Source: an uncultured Clostridia bacterium
GTDB taxonomy: Bacteria; Bacillota; Clostridia; Christensenellales; Aristaeellaceae
DNA: 17,208 nucleotides
Direction: 5' to 3'
NCBI GenBank assembly: GCA_937906775.1
Contig: CALCUD010000115.1
Coordinates: 1 to 17,208 of the forward strand
The notes beneath the pieces were generated by a model. It was not told the DNA's origin and did no database searches. It saw only the letters and a program-made list of their open reading frames with translations. A program made the translations under genes and the position numbers. Position 1 is the first letter of the stretch. Each line of letters begins with the position of its first letter. This document shows positions 14,322 to 17,208 of the stretch, in pieces.

Positions 14322-15869
14322 ATGACGAAACTGCTCAAGATCATTACTGCCTTGCTGCTGGCGGTAACGCTCGCCATGAGTGCTTCGCTTTTCGCATTCG
14401 CTGAAGAATCCGGTTCCGAAGCGCCCGTCACGGAGACAGAAGGAGCGGCTGATGCCGGTTTCGAGGATGAAGGCGAGATCGAAATCGAGGATAATGATTG
14501 GGGTTCCATTGATGAGGAACTGACCGAGAGCTGTCCTTCCGTCATTGTGGAAGAACCCGCGCCGGAAGTGAAGCCGACAGAGGTTCCCGCTACGCCCGTG
14601 CCGGAAGTGAAGCCGACCGAGGCTCCCGCCACGCCCGTGCCGGAAGTGAACGAGACGGAAGTGCCTGTTGTGTCGGATCCGGAAGTAACGGATGTTGAAG
14701 AAAAAGAGGAAGAAGAGATCACTGAGGAGAAGATTCCGACGGAGGTTCCCGTCGAAGAAGAGCAGGATAAAGACGTATACTACATGATCACCCCGAAAGA
14801 ATATAAGGAATATTTCTTCGGCGATACGATCGTTCTCGCCCCCAGAGCAGACGGTGCCTACATGAATGAAGCGCTGACCTGGCAGCGGCGTGAACGCGGC
14901 AATGACAGCGCCCGGTGGGAGAATGTCGGGAAGTTCCCAAGCTATGTGATAACCATAACCCGCGAAGCCCTTGCTTTTGAGTACCGCTTTGTCACCGAGG
15001 ACGGAGCCGCGTCCGAAGTGTTCGTCATCGATGCGACCGGGAAGGTTGAGGAAGAAGTCAAAGTTGCTGAAGAAGTGAATGATATTGAATCCGAGATTGA
15101 AAATGAAGTAACGGCCGATGCCGGTGAAGAGCAGACGGTTGAAGAAGTCGAACAGATCGAAGAGTATACCGAAGAACCGATTGAAGATGACAACGGGACT
15201 CTTCCCGAAGAGATTCCGGAGACGGTTGTTGCGAATACAGTCGAGGAACTTTCTGAAAACGCAGAAGTTGCAAACGAAGATGCCAATGTAGAATATGAAA
15301 TGAAGGATACTGAAACCGAACCGAAATCTGCAGAGAAAGAGACTGAACAGATAGACATCACCAATATGAGGCTTGTACAGGTGAAGGCCGCCAAGGGAGA
15401 AAAGAATGTTAATCTGTACGCGAAACCGGATATTGATTCCGGAGTAACTATGAGCATCGCAAACGGGACTTCTGTTTATCTGCAACAGTTTAATGCTACA
15501 TGGTCGTTGGTGGTTTTGAACAATACCCGCTACTATATGATGAACAGTAACATCATTGTTTTCGGCAATGATGACAATGCAATTACGAAAGAAGAACAGG
15601 AAACATTCCATACTGTATCCATTCACAGTGAACTGGCTGGCATGCCCATCGTGGTATCCGGTACACCGATTACCATGACAGCCAACCTGACCGGGTTTGA
15701 AGAAGAAGAATATACCGTCCAATGGTATTACTCAACAGACGGTATTGAACGGATTGAAATTCCCGGAGCTACAGATCTGCAATATACCTACAATATTAAT
15801 CGTGAGAATGTGAAATATTACTGGTACATTGTTGTGACCACTCCCGATGAAGAAGAGCAGGAAGCATAA
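14322..15869 (+). CDS. Secreted, highly acidic multidomain protein with Ig-like and SH3b-like domains
   Basis: 515 residues. AGGAGGAG lies 6 nt before the ATG. A signal peptide (1-27, MTKLLK then a Leu/Ala core, cleavage after AFA) leads to an acidic Pro/Glu linker with 13-residue repeats PEVKPTEVPATPV at about 81-119. A beta-sandwich-like module follows (about 151-237, LTWQRRERGND...ITREALAFEYRFV), then a very Glu-rich stretch (241-345). An SH3b-like domain lies at about 352-414 (VNLYAKPDIDSG... ATWSLVVLNN), and a second module at about 430-506 (YTVQWYYSTDG...INRENVKYYWYIVV) resembles the first. No LPXTG or lipobox is visible, so it is either released or held through binding domains. The function is not known. 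The SH3b suggests wall binding. It precedes the InlB-repeat gene by 65 nt with no terminator, so they are probably co-transcribed. Confidence 0.85.
   Translation: MTKLLKIITALLLAVTLAMSASLFAFAEESGSEAPVTETEGAADAGFEDEGEIEIEDNDWGSIDEELTESCPSVIVEEPAPEVKPTEVPATPVPEVKPTEAPATPVPEVNETEVPVVSDPEVTDVEEKEEEEITEEKIPTEVPVEEEQDKDVYYMITPKEYKEYFFGDTIVLAPRADGAYMNEALTWQRRERGNDSARWENVGKFPSYVITITREALAFEYRFVTEDGAASEVFVIDATGKVEEEVKVAEEVNDIESEIENEVTADAGEEQTVEEVEQIEEYTEEPIEDDNGTLPEEIPETVVANTVEELSENAEVANEDANVEYEMKDTETEPKSAEKETEQIDITNMRLVQVKAAKGEKNVNLYAKPDIDSGVTMSIANGTSVYLQQFNATWSLVVLNNTRYYMMNSNIIVFGNDDNAITKEEQETFHTVSIHSELAGMPIVVSGTPITMTANLTGFEEEEYTVQWYYSTDGIERIEIPGATDLQYTYNINRENVKYYWYIVVTTPDEEEQEA
14562..14678 (+). repeat. 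39-bp tandem coding repeats
   Basis: Two near-identical 39-bp units (14562-14600 and 14601-14639) and a third decayed unit (14640-14678) encode the Pro/Glu/Val/Thr linker of the acidic secreted protein. The units differ at only a few third or single positions, which points to recent duplication. Confidence 0.8.
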
Positions 15870-15934
15870 TAGACAGGATTTTTCACTCTGTAGTTCAGCA
15901 ATTCAAATGATTACCCGTTAATGGAGGGAACAGT

Positions 15935-17208
15935 ATGTATAGTAAGATGAAGAGATTTACCGCCTTCCTGCTGACTATCGCTATGATGATCAGTATGTTG
16001 CCGACCGGTAGCCTCGCAGCGACATATGATGCGGGAACTACACCGTCTGGTACTAATGTTGTGGATTTGGTAACACAAGGTGAAACTATTACTGTTGGAA
16101 TCGGCGAGAGTAAGGCATTTTTCTACTATGGCGAAACATCTAGTAATAAATGGTCAGAAGATTCAACTTACTTCAGTATTAAATACACAGTTTATGATTC
16201 ATATTCCGCTAATCGTGCTAACTGGCTTAAATTAATTAAAGCAACTGTAACAGGAAAGGCGGAATGCACGGAGAAACAATCTAAAAATGATTATTGTATT
16301 ATTTATGATGCAACAAATCCTCCTTATCACGAAAGTGAGCCTAATGGAACGAAGTATGTAAAAATTACTGTTTCTGGGCAAAAAAATTCTGCTACTATAA
16401 AATTCGATACAGTCAGTGGATCATCACTTGAGTTTACTAAACTCACAGCCAAAGCAGGTGAAACGATTACTCTTCCAACAGGAACAAGAGACGGATATGT
16501 ACTTTCTCATTGGTTTGATAATGATACAGGCAATAGCATAGAAGGTCCTACTTATACAGTACCTTCTAACATTCAGGATGGAACAACCATTACTCTGGAA
16601 GCCGTTTGGGATGAGGCAGTTGTTCTAACGTTTGATGAAAACAGCGGTACGATCGACGCAGGTAATGTGATTGTAGCCATAGGCAGTACATTTGTTTTTC
16701 CCCAATATACCGGCACAAAATCACTCGACGGCGAGCAGCTGGCATTCTTGGGTTGGGAAAAGGAGAAGTCTGCTCCATATTATCCTGATAAGTCGGAGCT
16801 TCCGTCCACATATTATGTACCAGGAGCTCAAGGAACAGCATATGCTGCAACAACTTATTATGCTGTCTGGTGCAAAAAACCGATACTGACCTATGATCTG
16901 AACGGCGGTACTTCCAGCGATTCCAGATACAATACTACAACCTATAATATTGATGAAACGGTTACCCTACCGGACGGAAGCGGAATCACTCCGCCTACGG
17001 GCAAGGCATTTGCCGGCTGGGTTGACAGCAATAACAACATTGTTACTTCAGTGGAAATGTCTGCTGATGTGACCGTGACCGCCAAGTGGGCAGACGCGGT
17101 TACGGCGGCATTTGATACCAACGACGGCTCTGGATCTGTGGATTCCATTACTGTAGCCAAGGATGGAACCATCGAACTTCCGAGTTACAGCGGGACTAAG
17201 ACGGATAA
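15935..17208 (+). CDS. InlB-repeat secreted surface protein, N-terminal part (cut by window edge)
   Basis: An uninterrupted frame of 424 codons from ATG at 15935 (GGAGGG 6 nt upstream) continues off the right edge. A signal peptide spans residues 1 to about 28 (MYSKMKR, hydrophobic core, GSLA). Residues about 35-150 are a beta-rich domain of unknown type with Tyr/Asn/Lys composition. From 154 onward come repeats of the Listeria InlB B-repeat type (Flg_new-like): 154-225, 229-312 (LTFDENSGTID ... FLGWE ... YAVW), 317-385 (LTYDLNGGT ... FAGWVD ... VTAKWAD) and a fourth starting at 389 (AAFDTNDGSGS). These form beta-grasp modules in large adhesins and surface proteins. The C-terminal anchor is outside the window. 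The first half (about 16080-16470) is clearly more AT-rich than the rest, which suggests a mosaic gene. Confidence 0.85.
   Translation, partial: MYSKMKRFTAFLLTIAMMISMLPTGSLAATYDAGTTPSGTNVVDLVTQGETITVGIGESKAFFYYGETSSNKWSEDSTYFSIKYTVYDSYSANRANWLKLIKATVTGKAECTEKQSKNDYCIIYDATNPPYHESEPNGTKYVKITVSGQKNSATIKFDTVSGSSLEFTKLTAKAGETITLPTGTRDGYVLSHWFDNDTGNSIEGPTYTVPSNIQDGTTITLEAVWDEAVVLTFDENSGTIDAGNVIVAIGSTFVFPQYTGTKSLDGEQLAFLGWEKEKSAPYYPDKSELPSTYYVPGAQGTAYAATTYYAVWCKKPILTYDLNGGTSSDSRYNTTTYNIDETVTLPDGSGITPPTGKAFAGWVDSNNNIVTSVEMSADVTVTAKWADAVTAAFDTNDGSGSVDSITVAKDGTIELPSYSGTKTD

Noticed and set aside
14238..15722. Long open frame (494 codons) on the minus strand opposite the acidic secreted protein
   Set aside because: It is Phe/Leu/Arg/His-rich because Glu codons GAA/GAG read as TTC/CTC on the other strand. 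No ribosome binding site or domain was seen, and the plus-strand frame has a signal peptide and a strong ribosome binding site.

Overview
The window looks like a chromosomal segment of a Gram-positive, low-to-mid GC Clostridia-type anaerobe (Bacillota). The evidence is the gene order maf-mreB-mreC-mreD-PBP2-minD-rodA typical of Clostridia, sigma-A-type promoters, strong AGGAGG-like ribosome binding sites, and secreted proteins carrying InlB-like B repeats, which are common in gut anaerobes. I cannot name a genus from the sequence alone.

Layout. (1) Positions 1-755, minus strand: the first 251 codons of a membrane sensor with a Cache-like extracytoplasmic domain, running off the left edge. (2) 756-1305: mostly non-coding, with one short coding-like remnant. 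(3) 1306-1379, minus: tRNA-Pro(GGG) with a near-consensus promoter and an intrinsic terminator. (4) 1477-10558, minus: a tightly packed rod-shape (elongasome) operon, transcribed maf > mreB > mreC > mreD > PBP2 > minD > rodA > two tiny bitopic coiled-coil proteins. (5) 10714-13751, minus: a multi-spanning GT-C-type glycosyltransferase preceded by a secreted phosphodiester glycosidase (NAGPA family). The latter has its own promoter and a 31-bp tandem operator-like repeat just upstream. (6) 13752-14321: divergent regulatory region. (7) 14322-17208, plus: two secreted surface proteins. One is very acidic with Ig-like and SH3b-like domains. The other is an InlB-repeat adhesin-like protein that runs off the right edge.

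How they work together. MreB filaments with MreC and MreD position the RodA glycosyltransferase and its PBP2 transpeptidase partner for side-wall peptidoglycan synthesis. The MinD-type ATPase sits in the position where Clostridia usually have minC-minD-minE, but here it is alone. The two small proteins after rodA have one N-terminal membrane segment and an outside coiled coil, the architecture of the FtsL/FtsB/DivIC partners of the related FtsW machine. They are the best candidates in the window for undescribed elongasome parts.

The most interesting departures from the textbook operon are the orphan minD, the coiled-coil pair, a PBP2 gene with no ATG or GTG start in frame with the preceding mreD stop, a large insertion in the PBP2 transpeptidase domain, an MreB with an altered nucleotide-binding loop, and an MreC with a long cytoplasmic head and a Pro/Thr-rich tail.
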